Below are positions 7,164 to 16,369 of a stretch of DNA of 64,000 bases, piece by piece (the stretch's first letter is position 1; every line of letters starts with the position of its first letter). The stretch spans positions 434,001 to 498,000 of the forward strand of contig NZ_RXFS01000004.1 in the NCBI RefSeq assembly GCF_003952185.1, given 5' to 3'. The notes beneath the pieces are model-generated. The model saw nothing but the letters and a program-made list of their open reading frames with translations. It had not been told where the DNA came from and did not search any database. The stretch is from Variovorax sp. 679. Lineage in GTDB: Bacteria > Pseudomonadota > Gammaproteobacteria > Burkholderiales > Burkholderiaceae_C. Both the position numbers and the translations under genes were made by a program.

Positions 7164-9200
7164 ATGGGACGCGCCGGCATTCAGCTCCTGTTTGCCGGCA
7201 CCATCTTCAGCAGCGCGTTCCTGCTGTTCCTGGTCCAGCCGCTGATCGCGAAGCAGATCCTCCCGTGGTTCGGCGGCTCGGCCGCGGTGTGGTCGGTCTG
7301 CATGGTGTTCTTCCAGGTGGTGTTGCTCGCGGGGTACGCGTATTCCGACTGGGTGGCACGCCATCTGCGCATGCGGGCGCAGGCCGTGCTGCATGTGGCG
7401 CTGCTCGTCGCCAGCCTGGCTTTTCTTCCGATCGTGGTGGGTGCGCAGTGGAAGCCGACCGGCGCCGAAGACCCGGCCTGGCGGATCCTGGGCCTGCTGC
7501 TCGGCACCATCGGCCTGCCGTATTTCCTGCTTTCCACCACCGGGCCGCTGGTGCAGTCGTGGGTGGCGCGCACGCCGTGGGGCACGAAGGTGTACCGGTA
7601 CTTCTCGCTGTCGAACCTGGCCTCGCTGCTGTCGCTGCTGAGCTATCCGGTGCTGATCGAGCCGTTCAGTGCGCTGCGGCAGCAGGCGCATGGATGGTCG
7701 TGGGGCTACGGCGCGTTCGTTTTGCTGTGCGCGGGCACGACGCTGTACATGGCGCGGCGGTTGCCGGGCGAGGTCGTGCCGCAGCAGCCGGACGGCCAGG
7801 CTGCCGCGCCGGACAATCCGCCGCGCCTTGCCGACTACCTGCTGTGGCTCGCGCTGCCGGCGCTGGCCTCGTGGCTGCTGCTGGCCGTGACGAACCACAT
7901 CACCCAGAACGTCGCAGCGGTGCCCTTCCTGTGGGTGCTGCCGCTGTCGCTGTACCTGCTGACTTTCATCCTGTGCTTCGAAAGCGACCGCTGGTACCGG
8001 CGCGGCGTGTTCCTGCCGCTGGCCGCCGCCCTGCTGTTGCTGTGCGCGTTCGGGCTTCGGCACTGGATCGGCGGCGACGTGCGCATCGCGCTGCCGCTGT
8101 ATGTGTCGGGACTGTTCGTGCTGTGCATGTTCCTGCACGGCGAAACCGCGAGGCTGCGGCCGGGGCCGCGCCATCTCACGCGCTTCTACCTGATGCTGTC
8201 CCTCGGCGGGGCGCTGGGCGGCGTGACGGTCGGGCTGGTCGCGCCGCATGTGCTGGTGGCGTACTACGAACTGGGGCTCGGCCTGATGCTGACCGCGCTG
8301 GCCGGCGCCGCCGTGCTGCGCAGGCGCGTTTGGCTGCGGGTCGCCTGCGTGGCACTGGCCGCCTGCTGCGCCTTCTTCCTGTTGCTGCAGATCGGCAACG
8401 ACCGCTCGGACGCACGCCGCCTGCAGCGCAACTTCTACGGGGCGCTGCTCGCGTACGACACGATTCTCGACCCGCCCTCCGAAAGCCTGCGCCAGCTGGC
8501 GCACGGCTCGGTCAAGCACGGCGCGCAGTTCATGGACCCCGCGCGGCGGCGCGAGCCCACCACCTATTACGGCGAGACCTCGGGTATCGGCCTCGCGATC
8601 GCGGCGGCGCCCGAAGGGCCGCGCCGCGTGGGCCTGATCGGGCTGGGGGCCGGCACGCTCGCGACCTACGGCCGCGCAGGCGACGTCTACCGCTTCTACG
8701 AGATCAATCCGCAGGTGTTCGAGATGGCGGACAAGGAATTCAGCTTCCTGCGCGACAGCGCCGCGCGCATCGAACGTGTGCTCGGCGATGCCCGGCTGGC
8801 GCTGGAGCGCGAGCCGTCGCAGGGCTTCGACGTGCTCGCGGTGGATGCCTTCTCGGGCGACTCCGTGCCCGTCCACCTGCTCACGGCCGAGGCGATGGAT
8901 GCGTACCTGAGGCATATGAAGCCCGACGGCGTGATCGCCTTCCACGTGACCAACCGCTTCCTGGCGCTGGCGCCCGTGGTCGCGAAGGTGGCCGAGGCGC
9001 GCGGGCTGCACGCGGTGCTGGTGCACGACGAGGCGGAGCAGGCCGATTGGCTGAATCGCACCGACTGGGTGCTGGTCGCGCGCGATCCGCGGGTGCTGGC
9101 GCGCGAGCCGGTGGGGGAGGCCGCCGCTGCCATCGCCACGCAGCCGGGGCAGCGGCCCTGGACCGACGACTTCAACAACCTGCTCGGCGCGCTGAAGTAG
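7164..9200 (+). CDS. Fused MFS-like/spermidine-synthase-like membrane protein
   Basis: A 678-residue protein. Residues 1-420 form about ten to eleven transmembrane helices (FLLFLVQPLIAKQILPWFGG is typical of the fused family). Residues about 430-678 form a cytoplasmic Rossmann fold of the spermidine synthase type: GLIGLGAGTLATYGRAGD is the SAM-binding loop region, FYEINPQVFEMA follows, and VDAFSGDSVPVHLLT is the catalytic-loop equivalent. Such fusions are common in proteobacteria but their reaction is not established; polyamine synthesis should not be assumed. It probably forms an operon with the DUF2214 gene. Confidence 0.85.
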   Translation: MGRAGIQLLFAGTIFSSAFLLFLVQPLIAKQILPWFGGSAAVWSVCMVFFQVVLLAGYAYSDWVARHLRMRAQAVLHVALLVASLAFLPIVVGAQWKPTGAEDPAWRILGLLLGTIGLPYFLLSTTGPLVQSWVARTPWGTKVYRYFSLSNLASLLSLLSYPVLIEPFSALRQQAHGWSWGYGAFVLLCAGTTLYMARRLPGEVVPQQPDGQAAAPDNPPRLADYLLWLALPALASWLLLAVTNHITQNVAAVPFLWVLPLSLYLLTFILCFESDRWYRRGVFLPLAAALLLLCAFGLRHWIGGDVRIALPLYVSGLFVLCMFLHGETARLRPGPRHLTRFYLMLSLGGALGGVTVGLVAPHVLVAYYELGLGLMLTALAGAAVLRRRVWLRVACVALAACCAFFLLLQIGNDRSDARRLQRNFYGALLAYDTILDPPSESLRQLAHGSVKHGAQFMDPARRREPTTYYGETSGIGLAIAAAPEGPRRVGLIGLGAGTLATYGRAGDVYRFYEINPQVFEMADKEFSFLRDSAARIERVLGDARLALEREPSQGFDVLAVDAFSGDSVPVHLLTAEAMDAYLRHMKPDGVIAFHVTNRFLALAPVVAKVAEARGLHAVLVHDEAEQADWLNRTDWVLVARDPRVLAREPVGEAAAAIATQPGQRPWTDDFNNLLGALK

Positions 9201-9238
9201 AGGGCTGGCGGGAGGGCGGGCGGCCGCGCAAAAGAAAA

Positions 9239-9262
9239 GGCCCGCGTGAAGCGGGCCTCTTT
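9239..9262. terminator. Bidirectional rho-independent terminator
   Basis: GGCCCGC-GTGAA-GCGGGCC is followed by TCTTTC on the plus strand and by TTTTCTTTT on the minus strand. It sits between the convergent spermidine-synthase-like and PsiF genes and can end both; the T-tract is better for the minus-strand gene. Confidence 0.85.
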
Positions 9263-9288
9263 CATGGATGTCGGTCCGGCGTGGCTAA

Positions 9289-9633
9289 TCAGGCCTTGGC
9301 TTCCTTCTCGCACTTCTTCATGAAGCTGTTCTTGGCGGCGCCGGCCAGCGGCTTGCCGTTCTTGTCCATGGCCTTGGCGGCACAGGCGGGAGCCGCTGCG
9401 GCCTTGGTTTCCTTCTCGCACTTCTTGATGGAGCTGGCCTTGGCGGCGCCGGCCAGGGCCTTGCCGTTCTTGTCGACGGCCTTGGCTTCGCAGGTCGCGC
9501 CGGCAGCAGGGGCTGCTGCGGGTGCAGCGGCAGCGGCGGGGGCTGCAGCCGGAGCGGGAGCCTTGTCTTGAGCCTGTGCGGCGCCGAAGGAAAGGCAGGC
9601 ACCGAGTGCAAGCAGGGAAAGGAGCTTCTTCAT
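9289..9633 (-). CDS. PsiF-repeat secreted protein
   Basis: A 114-residue exported protein: signal peptide (MKKLLSLLALGACLSFGAAQA), an Ala/Pro-rich spacer (about 28-50), then two PsiF-type repeats, each with a pattern like AKAMDKNGKPLAGAAKNSFMKKCEKE. Each repeat has one Cys near its start and one in KKCEKE. The ATG at 9633 is preferred over one 18 bases upstream because the signal peptide starts there. PsiF in E. coli is phosphate-starvation induced; no Pho box is obvious here. The function of the repeat is unknown. Confidence 0.85.
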   Translation of the reverse strand: MKKLLSLLALGACLSFGAAQAQDKAPAPAAAPAAAAAPAAAPAAGATCEAKAVDKNGKALAGAAKASSIKKCEKETKAAAAPACAAKAMDKNGKPLAGAAKNSFMKKCEKEAKA

Positions 9634-9752
9634 GGTGATATGTCCTCGCAAGATTGAGTTGTGACAGGTTCCCCGCCTCGGGGCCGACCATCGTAACGGG
9701 CCAAGGCAACGATCGGATGACCATCGTCAACAGCGCCCGGGTTTGCCCCCGG

Positions 9753-9758
9753 TAAAAT
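9753..9758 (+). promoter_or_regulatory. Possible -10 element directly before argS
   Basis: TAAAAT ends 6 bases before the argS ATG, so a transcript would begin almost at the A of the start codon. No convincing -35 is visible at 17 bp, and no ribosome-binding site. Confidence 0.4.
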
Positions 9759-9764
9759 TCACGG

Positions 9765-11450
9765 ATGCTATTGGTCAAACAGGAGCTGCTCGCGGCGCTC
9801 GCGAACACGCTCGAATCCCTCTCGCCCGGCGCCGGCTCCAAGGCCGCGTTCGAGTCGCCCAAGATGGCCGCGCACGGCGATTTCGCCTGCACGGCCGCGA
9901 TGCAGCTCGCCAAGCCGCTGGGGCGCAAGCCCCGCGAACTGGGCGAGGAACTGAGCGCCGCGCTGCTCGCCACCCCCGCGTTCGCCCAGTGGGTCGACGC
10001 CATCGAGATCGCCGGGCCCGGCTTTCTCAACATCCGGCTGAAGACGGCGGCCAAGCAGCAGATCGTGCGCGAGGTGCTGTCGGCCGCGAATACTTTCGGT
10101 CAACAGCCGGCCACCGGCGAGAAGGTGCTGGTCGAGTTCGTCTCGGCCAACCCGACCGGTCCGCTGCACGTCGGCCACGGCCGCCAGGCCGCGCTCGGCG
10201 ACGCCATCTGCAACCTGCGTGCCTCGCAGGGCGAGAGCGTGTGGCGCGAGTACTACTACAACGACGCCGGCGTGCAGATCCAGACGCTGGCCAACAGCAC
10301 GCAGCTGCGCGCCCGCGGCTTCAAGCCCGGCGACGCCGAATGGCCCAGCGGCGAGAAGGCGCCTGCATACAACGGCGACTACATCGCCGACATCGCGGCC
10401 GACTTCAAGGCGAAGAAGACCGTCAAGTCGGAAGACCGCGAAGTCACCGCCAGCGGCGACATCGAGGACATCGACGCCATCCGCGAGTTCGCCGTGGCCT
10501 ACCTGCGCCGCGAGCAGGACCTGGATCTGCAGGCCTTCCGCGTGCGCTTCGACCAGTACTACCTGGAGTCCAGCCTCTACACCAGCGGCCGCGTCGATGC
10601 AGCGGTGCGCAAGCTCGTGGCCGCCGGCAAGACCTACGAGCAGGACGGCGCGCTGTGGCTGAAGTCGACCGACTACGGCGACGACAAGGACCGCGTGATG
10701 AAGAAGCAGGACGGCACGTACACGTACTTCGTGCCCGACGTCGCGTATCACATCGCCAAGTGGGAGCGCGGCTTCCACAAGGTCATCAACATCCAGGGCA
10801 CCGACCACCACGGCACCATCGCCCGCGTGCGCGCCGGCCTGCAGGCCGCCGGCGAGGGCATCCCCGAGGGCTACCCCGACTACGTGCTGCACACCATGGT
10901 GCGCGTGATGAAGGGCGGCGAAGAGGTCAAGATCAGCAAGCGCGCGGGCAGCTACGTCACGCTGCGCGACCTGATCGAGTGGACCAGCACCGATGCCGTG
11001 CGCTTCTTCCTGCTGAGCCGCAAGCCCGACACCGAGTACACCTTCGACGTCGACCTCGCGGTGACGAAGAACAACGACAACCCGGTCTACTACGTGCAGT
11101 ACGCCCACGCGCGCATCTGCTCGGTGCTGGCCGGCTGGGGCGGCGACGCCGCCGCGCTCAAGGACGTCGACCTGTCGCCGCTGGAAAGCCCGGCCGCCCA
11201 GGCGCTGATGCTGCTGCTGGCCAAGTACCCGGCCATGCTGACCGCCGCGTCGAAGGACTTCGCCCCGCACGACGTCACCTTCTACCTGCGCGAACTGGCC
11301 GCCAGCTACCACAGCTACTACGACGCCGAGCGCATCCTGGTCGACGACGAAAAGGTCAAGCTGGCCCGCCTCGCGCTGGTCGCCGCGACCGCGCAGGTGC
11401 TGCACAATGGCCTCGCGATTCTTGGCGTCAGTGCGCCGAGCAAGATGTGA
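9765..11450 (+). CDS. argS: Arginyl-tRNA synthetase
   Basis: A 561-residue class Ia synthetase that charges tRNA-Arg. It has the N-terminal Arg additional domain (about 1-95, GPGFLNIRL), the HIGH-type signature in [15 protein letters not shown], the KMSKS-like site as KISKRAG in [14 protein letters not shown], and the C-terminal DALR anticodon-binding domain (about 440-561). Full length. The SPOR gene begins 11 bp after its stop. There is no Shine-Dalgarno sequence; TAAAAT lies 6 bases before the ATG. Confidence 0.97.
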   Translation: MLLVKQELLAALANTLESLSPGAGSKAAFESPKMAAHGDFACTAAMQLAKPLGRKPRELGEELSAALLATPAFAQWVDAIEIAGPGFLNIRLKTAAKQQIVREVLSAANTFGQQPATGEKVLVEFVSANPTGPLHVGHGRQAALGDAICNLRASQGESVWREYYYNDAGVQIQTLANSTQLRARGFKPGDAEWPSGEKAPAYNGDYIADIAADFKAKKTVKSEDREVTASGDIEDIDAIREFAVAYLRREQDLDLQAFRVRFDQYYLESSLYTSGRVDAAVRKLVAAGKTYEQDGALWLKSTDYGDDKDRVMKKQDGTYTYFVPDVAYHIAKWERGFHKVINIQGTDHHGTIARVRAGLQAAGEGIPEGYPDYVLHTMVRVMKGGEEVKISKRAGSYVTLRDLIEWTSTDAVRFFLLSRKPDTEYTFDVDLAVTKNNDNPVYYVQYAHARICSVLAGWGGDAAALKDVDLSPLESPAAQALMLLLAKYPAMLTAASKDFAPHDVTFYLRELAASYHSYYDAERILVDDEKVKLARLALVAATAQVLHNGLAILGVSAPSKM

Positions 11451-11461
11451 ACTCTCTCACC

Positions 11462-12223
11462 ATGAAGAAGACAACCAGACAACGCGGCAACATCGTCATC
11501 GGCCTGATCATCGGGCTGGTGCTCGGCCTGGGCGTCGCGCTGGGCATTGCGGTCTACGTGACCAAGGTGCCGATCCCGTTCGTGACCAAGACGCAGCGCG
11601 GCGGCGCCGAGCAGGACGAGGCCGAGGCCCGCAAGAACCGCGACTGGGATCCGAACGCGCCGCTGGCCGGCAAGGCCGGCGCAGCCAAGCCGGCGGCACC
11701 CGCCACCCCGACCGGCCCTGTCAATCCCGTCACCGGCGAGCCGGCCACTGGCACCACCGCCGTGGCCCCGGCCACCGCATCGCCCAACACCGCGCCGCCG
11801 GTGCCCGTGGTGGTGGCGCCCAAGCCGCGCACCGCGCCGGTGCCGGCCGAGGCCAATGCCCTGCCGCCGTCGAACGATCCGCTGGGCGACCTGGCCCGGG
11901 CGCGATCGGGCAGCGTTTCCGGCTCCGGCAGCACGACCACCGCTTCGGCCGCGCCGAGCAGCAGCGGCAGCAGCTCCGGCCCCGATCCGTTCATGTACTT
12001 CGTGCAGGCCGGCGCCTTCCGTACCACCGAGGACGCCGAGGCGCAGCGCGCCAAGCTGTCGCTGATGGGCGTCGAGGCCAAGGTCACCGAGCGCGAGCAG
12101 GCGGGCCGCACCGTGTATCGCGTGCGCGCCGGCCCCTTCAACAAGAAGGACGACGCCGACCGCCTGAAGGAGCGGCTCGACGGCGGCGGCATGGATTCGG
12201 CGCTGGTCCGCGTGCAGCGCTGA
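11462..12223 (+). CDS. SPOR-domain membrane protein (FtsN-like)
   Basis: A 253-residue single-pass protein: short basic N terminus (MKKTTRQRGN), one membrane helix (about 10-32), a long Pro/Ala/Thr-rich periplasmic linker (about 60-175), and a C-terminal SPOR domain (about 180-253, FMYFVQAGAFRTTEDAE to VYRVRAGPFNKKDDADRLK). SPOR domains bind denuded peptidoglycan at the septum, so a division role is likely. Calling it FtsN would need an essential N-terminal activation motif, which I cannot see. The gene follows argS closely, an arrangement common in betaproteobacteria. Confidence 0.88.
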   Translation: MKKTTRQRGNIVIGLIIGLVLGLGVALGIAVYVTKVPIPFVTKTQRGGAEQDEAEARKNRDWDPNAPLAGKAGAAKPAAPATPTGPVNPVTGEPATGTTAVAPATASPNTAPPVPVVVAPKPRTAPVPAEANALPPSNDPLGDLARARSGSVSGSGSTTTASAAPSSSGSSSGPDPFMYFVQAGAFRTTEDAEAQRAKLSLMGVEAKVTEREQAGRTVYRVRAGPFNKKDDADRLKERLDGGGMDSALVRVQR

Positions 12224-12389
12224 CCGGCCCTTACCCGGCGCAGGCTGGCCGGCAACCGACACGAATAGCCCCCAAACTTCGCCGTGCGGCATTTGCCGCC
12301 ACCATCCACAGCCTCGGGCGCGCCGGATGCGGGGGAACTCCCCGCCGCGCGCCGGCTCAGTCTGCCGTAATAACTGGAGAGCTCTTTCA

Positions 12390-13037
12390 ATGAAACGTCG
12401 TGACTTTTCGCTGGCCGCCACTTCGCTCGGGCTGCTGTCCCTGACCGCCAACCAGGCCCACGCCCAGGCGCGCGTGCCCAAGGCCGGCTCCGAGTACCTG
12501 GTGCTCGACAAGCGCGTGCCGGTCGACGCGCCCGCCGGCAAGATCGAGGTGGTCGAGTTCTTCTCGTACAACTGCCCGCACTGCAACGACTTCGAGCCGT
12601 CGCTGGAAGCCTGGATCAAGACGGCGCCGAAGGAAGTCGCCTTCCGCCGCATCCCGGTGCCCTTCGTGGGCAACGACGTCGAGGCCAAGCAGCGCCTGTA
12701 CTACACGCTGGAAGCCATGGGCAAGGTCGACGAGTACCAGCCGAAGGTGTTCAACGCGATCCACGCGCAGCGCCAGAACGTGAACGGCGACGCCAACATC
12801 ATCGCCTGGGCCACCGCCAACGGCCTGGATGCCGCCAAGTTCAAGGAAACCTTCACCTCCTTCGGCGTGGCCAGCAAGGCCAAGCGCGCCTCGCAGATGA
12901 CCGACTCCTACAAGGTGGCCGGCGTGCCCGCGATGGCCGTCGCAGGCCGCTGGTACGTGGACGGCGAAACCGCCGGCAACATGACCAAAGTGCTTCAGGT
13001 CGTGAACTATTTGATCGGCGAAGCTAAAAAGGGCTGA
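12390..13037 (+). CDS. dsbA: Thiol:disulfide interchange protein DsbA/DsbL
   Basis: A 215-residue periplasmic oxidoreductase with a signal peptide (residues 1-25, ending near AHAQA) and a thioredoxin fold interrupted by a helical insert. The active site is NCPHCND (CPHC, about residue 65), and the cis-proline loop is VAGVPAMAV late in the protein. The ATG at 12390 follows GGAGAG at 12376-12381. It introduces disulfides into exported proteins, presumably recycled by a DsbB encoded elsewhere. Its stop codon lies inside the first bases of repeat copy B, and a strong terminator follows at 13153. Confidence 0.95.
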   Translation: MKRRDFSLAATSLGLLSLTANQAHAQARVPKAGSEYLVLDKRVPVDAPAGKIEVVEFFSYNCPHCNDFEPSLEAWIKTAPKEVAFRRIPVPFVGNDVEAKQRLYYTLEAMGKVDEYQPKVFNAIHAQRQNVNGDANIIAWATANGLDAAKFKETFTSFGVASKAKRASQMTDSYKVAGVPAMAVAGRWYVDGETAGNMTKVLQVVNYLIGEAKKG

Positions 13038-13129
13038 CCCCCAGGCTTCGCGCACTTCGTGTCGCTTCTCCTACCCCCTTGCAGGGGGCAACACCTGCGG
13101 CCCGGCGGAGCCGGTTCCGCGGTGTTCCC
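13033..13129 (-). repeat. Dispersed three-hairpin intergenic element, copy B
   Basis: Reverse-orientation copy whose first bases supply the dsbA stop codon. The hairpin arms are kept: AACACC/GGTGTT, GCGG/CCGC, CCGGC/GCCGG (loop GGA). Hairpin 2 is CCCCC-TTGCA-GGGGG, with the same stem but a different loop from copy A. It is followed 23 bp later by a separate rho-independent terminator. Confidence 0.88.
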
Positions 13130-13152
13130 GGAAGGGAATCCGGGAGGAAGTC

Positions 13153-13175
13153 AAGCCCGCTTCGGCGGGCTTTTT
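13153..13175 (+). terminator. Rho-independent terminator after dsbA
   Basis: AAGCCCGC-TTCG-GCGGGCTT followed by TTT. It is an 8-bp stem with a UUCG-type tetraloop and a T-tract, and separates dsbA from lptA. Confidence 0.9.
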
Positions 13176-13238
13176 CATCTGTGCGTGCGGGGCTGACGCA
13201 ATCAGCCGCATACAATGCCGAGCAAGTTTCGTGCCTCT

Positions 13239-13961
13239 ATGACATTGCACTCTTACCCCACCACCCCCTTCCTCCGTCGCATCGGTCGCCTGGCCGCCGG
13301 CGCGCTGTTGCTGGCCGGCCTCGCTTCGGGCGCCCTGGCCGAGACCGCCGACCGCTCCAAGCCGATGAACATCGAGTCGGACTCGATGCGCTACGACGAC
13401 CTGAAGCAGACGAGCGTGTTCACCGGCAACGTTTTGGTGACAAAGGGCACGATCATCATCCGCGGCGCGCGGCTGGACGTGCGCCAGGACGCCGAGGGCT
13501 ACCAGTACGGCGTGGTCACGGCGGCGCCCGGCAAACGGGCCTATTACAAGCAGAAGCGCAACGCTCCTGACGAGTGGATCGAGGGCGAGTCGGAAGTCAT
13601 CGAGTACGACAGCCGCGCCGACAACGTCAAGTTCATCCGCAACGCCACCATGCGCCGCCTGCTCGGCGCCACGCCGAACGACGAGAGCCAGGGCGCACTG
13701 ATCGTCTACGACCAGAGCAACGACACCTACACCGTCAACGGCTCCACCGTGCCGCCGAACACCGCCGTCAACGCCTCGGCCCCCGGCGGACGCGTCAGGA
13801 CCATCCTGACCCCCAAGGCCGCGACCGCCACCGCGCCCGCTGCCGGCGCCTCGGCCCCGGCCGGCGCGAAGGCTCCGCCGCCGGCGCCCACCCCGGCACC
13901 CGGCAAGGGCCTGCGCCAGAGCACCACGCTCGGCAGTGACCAGGGAGATACCCGCAAGTGA
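13239..13961 (+). CDS. lptA: LPS transport periplasmic protein LptA
   Basis: A 240-residue OstA/LptA protein that bridges lipopolysaccharide across the periplasm between LptC and LptD. It has a signal peptide (about 1-34, ending SGALAETA), a beta-jellyroll domain (about 40-170, with [28 protein letters not shown] and IRGARLDV), and an Ala/Pro-rich C-terminal tail (about 190-230) beyond the usual domain. The ATG at 13239 is preferred because the upstream ATG at 13215 overlaps a TACAAT that looks like a -10 element. The stop overlaps the GTG of lptB. The usual upstream partners kdsC and lptC are missing here. Confidence 0.93.
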   Translation: MTLHSYPTTPFLRRIGRLAAGALLLAGLASGALAETADRSKPMNIESDSMRYDDLKQTSVFTGNVLVTKGTIIIRGARLDVRQDAEGYQYGVVTAAPGKRAYYKQKRNAPDEWIEGESEVIEYDSRADNVKFIRNATMRRLLGATPNDESQGALIVYDQSNDTYTVNGSTVPPNTAVNASAPGGRVRTILTPKAATATAPAAGASAPAGAKAPPPAPTPAPGKGLRQSTTLGSDQGDTRK

Positions 13962-14752
13962 TCGAATCCGCAGGAACGCAGGACGCCAACGGCGCACCGG
14001 GCAGCCGCCTGGTCGCGCGCGGCCTGAAGAAGAGCTACGGCAGCCGCACGGTCGTGAAAGACGTCTCGCTCGACGTGCAGAAGGGCGAAGTCGTCGGGCT
14101 GCTCGGGCCGAATGGCGCAGGCAAGACCACCTCGTTCTACATGATCGTGGGACTGGTGCGCGCCGATGCCGGCGACATCACCATCGACGGCGAGCCCATC
14201 GCCCACATGCCGATCCACCGCCGCGCTCGCATGGGCCTGAGCTACCTGCCGCAGGAAGCCTCGATCTTCCGCAAGCTCACGGTCGAGGAAAACGTGCGCG
14301 CCGTGCTCGAGCTCCAGATGGAGCCCGACGCGAACGGCAAGATGGCCCCGCTGTCGAAGCAGCACATCGAGGAGCGCCTGTCCGAGTTGCTGGCCGACCT
14401 GCGCGTCGACCACCTGCGCGATTCGCCCGCGCTCGCGCTGTCGGGCGGCGAGCGCCGCCGCGTCGAGATCGCGCGCGCCCTGGCCACGCAGCCGCGCTTC
14501 ATCCTGCTGGACGAGCCCTTCGCCGGCATCGACCCGATCGCGGTGATCGAGATCCAGCGGATCATCAGCTTCCTGAAGGAGCGCGGCATCGGCGTGCTCA
14601 TCACCGACCACAACGTGCGTGAGACGCTGGGCATCTGCGATCACGCGTTCATCATCAGCGACGGGCACGTGCTGGCACAAGGCACGCCTTCGGAGATCGT
14701 CGACAACGCCGAGGTACGCAGGGTGTACCTGGGCGAACACTTCCGGATGTAA
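13958..14752 (+). CDS. lptB: LPS export ABC transporter ATPase LptB
   Basis: A 264-residue ABC ATPase that powers LPS extraction by the LptB2FGC complex. Walker [16 protein letters not shown]-loop [12 protein letters not shown], signature [15 protein letters not shown], Walker [14 protein letters not shown] and H-loop [10 protein letters not shown] are all present; the Q-loop wording is typical of LptB. It starts with GTG at 13958, overlapping the lptA stop (GTGA). Residues 1-22 precede the conserved domain. Confidence 0.96.
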   Translation: MIESAGTQDANGAPGSRLVARGLKKSYGSRTVVKDVSLDVQKGEVVGLLGPNGAGKTTSFYMIVGLVRADAGDITIDGEPIAHMPIHRRARMGLSYLPQEASIFRKLTVEENVRAVLELQMEPDANGKMAPLSKQHIEERLSELLADLRVDHLRDSPALALSGGERRRVEIARALATQPRFILLDEPFAGIDPIAVIEIQRIISFLKERGIGVLITDHNVRETLGICDHAFIISDGHVLAQGTPSEIVDNAEVRRVYLGEHFRM

Positions 14753-14769
14753 GGAAGGTCGGGTTCTCC

Positions 14770-16359
14770 ATGAAGCAGGGGCTGTCCCTTCGCGTCTCGC
14801 AGCATCTGGCGCTCACGCCGCAGCTGCAGCAGTCCATACGGCTGCTGCAGCTCTCCACGCTCGAACTGAGCCAGGAGGTCGAGCAGATGCTGGACGAGAA
14901 CCCGTTCCTCGAACGCACGGCGGAAGAGGCCGCGCGCGAGGAGTTCGGGCTCGACACCGCCGACGCCCCGGTGCCACGCGACGAAGGCGGTGAGGGCGAG
15001 AGCGACTTCGCTTCGTCGGCCCCCAGCGCATCCACCAGTTCCACCGAAACCGCCGCCAGCACGGCCGACTCCGAAGGCCCCACCGCCGACGTCGCCGAGC
15101 GCGAGCCCGACTGGGAAGGCGACGGCACCGTCGACATGGCGCCCGACGACAGCGAATGGGGCAGCGACGCCCCCGCGCGCCAGAACAACCTGGGCGACGA
15201 CGAACGTGCCGACGCCACCGAACTCGCGCGCAGCCAGGAGTCGCTGCAGTCCTTCCTGCACCGCCAGGCGCTGAGCCTGCGGCTCGACAAGAACGACAGC
15301 GCCGCGCTGCGCTTTCTCATCGAATCGCTCAACGACGACGGCTACCTCGAAGACTCGCTGCCCGCGCTGGCCTCGGGCCTGGCCGGCGACGACAACGACC
15401 AGTTCGACGACCTCGTGCATCACTTCCAGGTGGCGCTCGGCCTGCTGCAGAGCCTGGAGCCCGCCGGCGTCGGCGCGCGCGACCTCGGCGAGTGCCTGAG
15501 CATCCAGCTGCGCGCCATGGCCAGCGAGGACGAGACCGAGGAAGAAGAACTGGTCCGCAAGACCGCCATCGCCGTCTGCAAGCAGCCCATGGAGCTGCTC
15601 GCGCGCCGCGACTTCAAGCGCCTTGCCACGCTCACCCGCAGCAGCGAGGAGCTGGTGCGCTCGGCGCTGCAGATCATCGCGCGGCTGGAGCCCAAGCCGG
15701 GTCGCAGCTTCGTGGACGTCGAGCGCAACATCGTCATTCCCGACGTGATCGTCACCAAGACCGGGCGCGGCACGAACGTGAAGTTCCGCGTCATGCTCAA
15801 CCCCGAGGTGATGCCGCGCCTGCGCGTGCACGACATCTACGCCGGCGCGCTCAAGTCGCACAAGGGCGAGGGCAGCCAGGCGCTGTCGCAGCGGCTGCAG
15901 GAGGCGCGCTGGTTCATCAAGAACATCCAGCAGCGCTTCGACACCATCCTGCGCGTGAGCAACGCCATCGTCGAGCGGCAGAAGAGCTACTTCGTGCACG
16001 GCGAGCTCGCGATGCGCCCGCTGGTGCTGCGCGAGATCGCCGACGAGTTGGGCCTGCACGAATCCACCATCTCGCGGGTGACCACCGCCAAGTACATGGC
16101 CACGCCCTTCGGCACGGTCGAGCTCAAGTACTTCTTCGGCTCGGCGCTGGGCACCGAGACCGGCGGCAATGCGTCGAGCACCGCGGTGCGCGCGCTCATC
16201 AAGCAGTTCGTGGGTTCGGAGAGCGTGAAGAAGCCGCTGTCGGACAGCCAGATCTCGGAGATGCTGAAGGAGCAGGGCATCGAGTGCGCGCGCCGCACCG
16301 TGGCCAAGTACCGCGAAGCGCTGCGCATCGCTCCCGCCAACCTTCGCAAGGCTCTGTAG
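14770..16359 (+). CDS. rpoN: RNA polymerase sigma-54 factor
   Basis: A 529-residue sigma-54. Region I (1-50) is Gln/Leu-rich (LALTPQLQQSIRLLQLSTLEL). Region II (about 55-160) is strongly acidic. The core-binding domain follows (about 165-350). The DNA-binding part has a helix-turn-helix (LGLHESTISRVTTAKYM) and the RpoN box ARRTVAKYRE (about 507-516). It recognises -24/-12 promoters with AAA+ activators. It starts 17 bp after lptB, the usual linkage, but hpf and ptsN, which commonly follow rpoN, are replaced by a phospholipase-D gene. Confidence 0.97.
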   Translation: MKQGLSLRVSQHLALTPQLQQSIRLLQLSTLELSQEVEQMLDENPFLERTAEEAAREEFGLDTADAPVPRDEGGEGESDFASSAPSASTSSTETAASTADSEGPTADVAEREPDWEGDGTVDMAPDDSEWGSDAPARQNNLGDDERADATELARSQESLQSFLHRQALSLRLDKNDSAALRFLIESLNDDGYLEDSLPALASGLAGDDNDQFDDLVHHFQVALGLLQSLEPAGVGARDLGECLSIQLRAMASEDETEEEELVRKTAIAVCKQPMELLARRDFKRLATLTRSSEELVRSALQIIARLEPKPGRSFVDVERNIVIPDVIVTKTGRGTNVKFRVMLNPEVMPRLRVHDIYAGALKSHKGEGSQALSQRLQEARWFIKNIQQRFDTILRVSNAIVERQKSYFVHGELAMRPLVLREIADELGLHESTISRVTTAKYMATPFGTVELKYFFGSALGTETGGNASSTAVRALIKQFVGSESVKKPLSDSQISEMLKEQGIECARRTVAKYREALRIAPANLRKAL

Positions 16360-16369
16360 AAAGCTGCCG

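Noticed and set aside
9743..12223. An 826-codon frame fusing an argS shadow with the SPOR protein
   Set aside because: Its first part is in the wrong frame of argS; the SPOR protein has its own ATG at 11462 and a membrane helix right after it.
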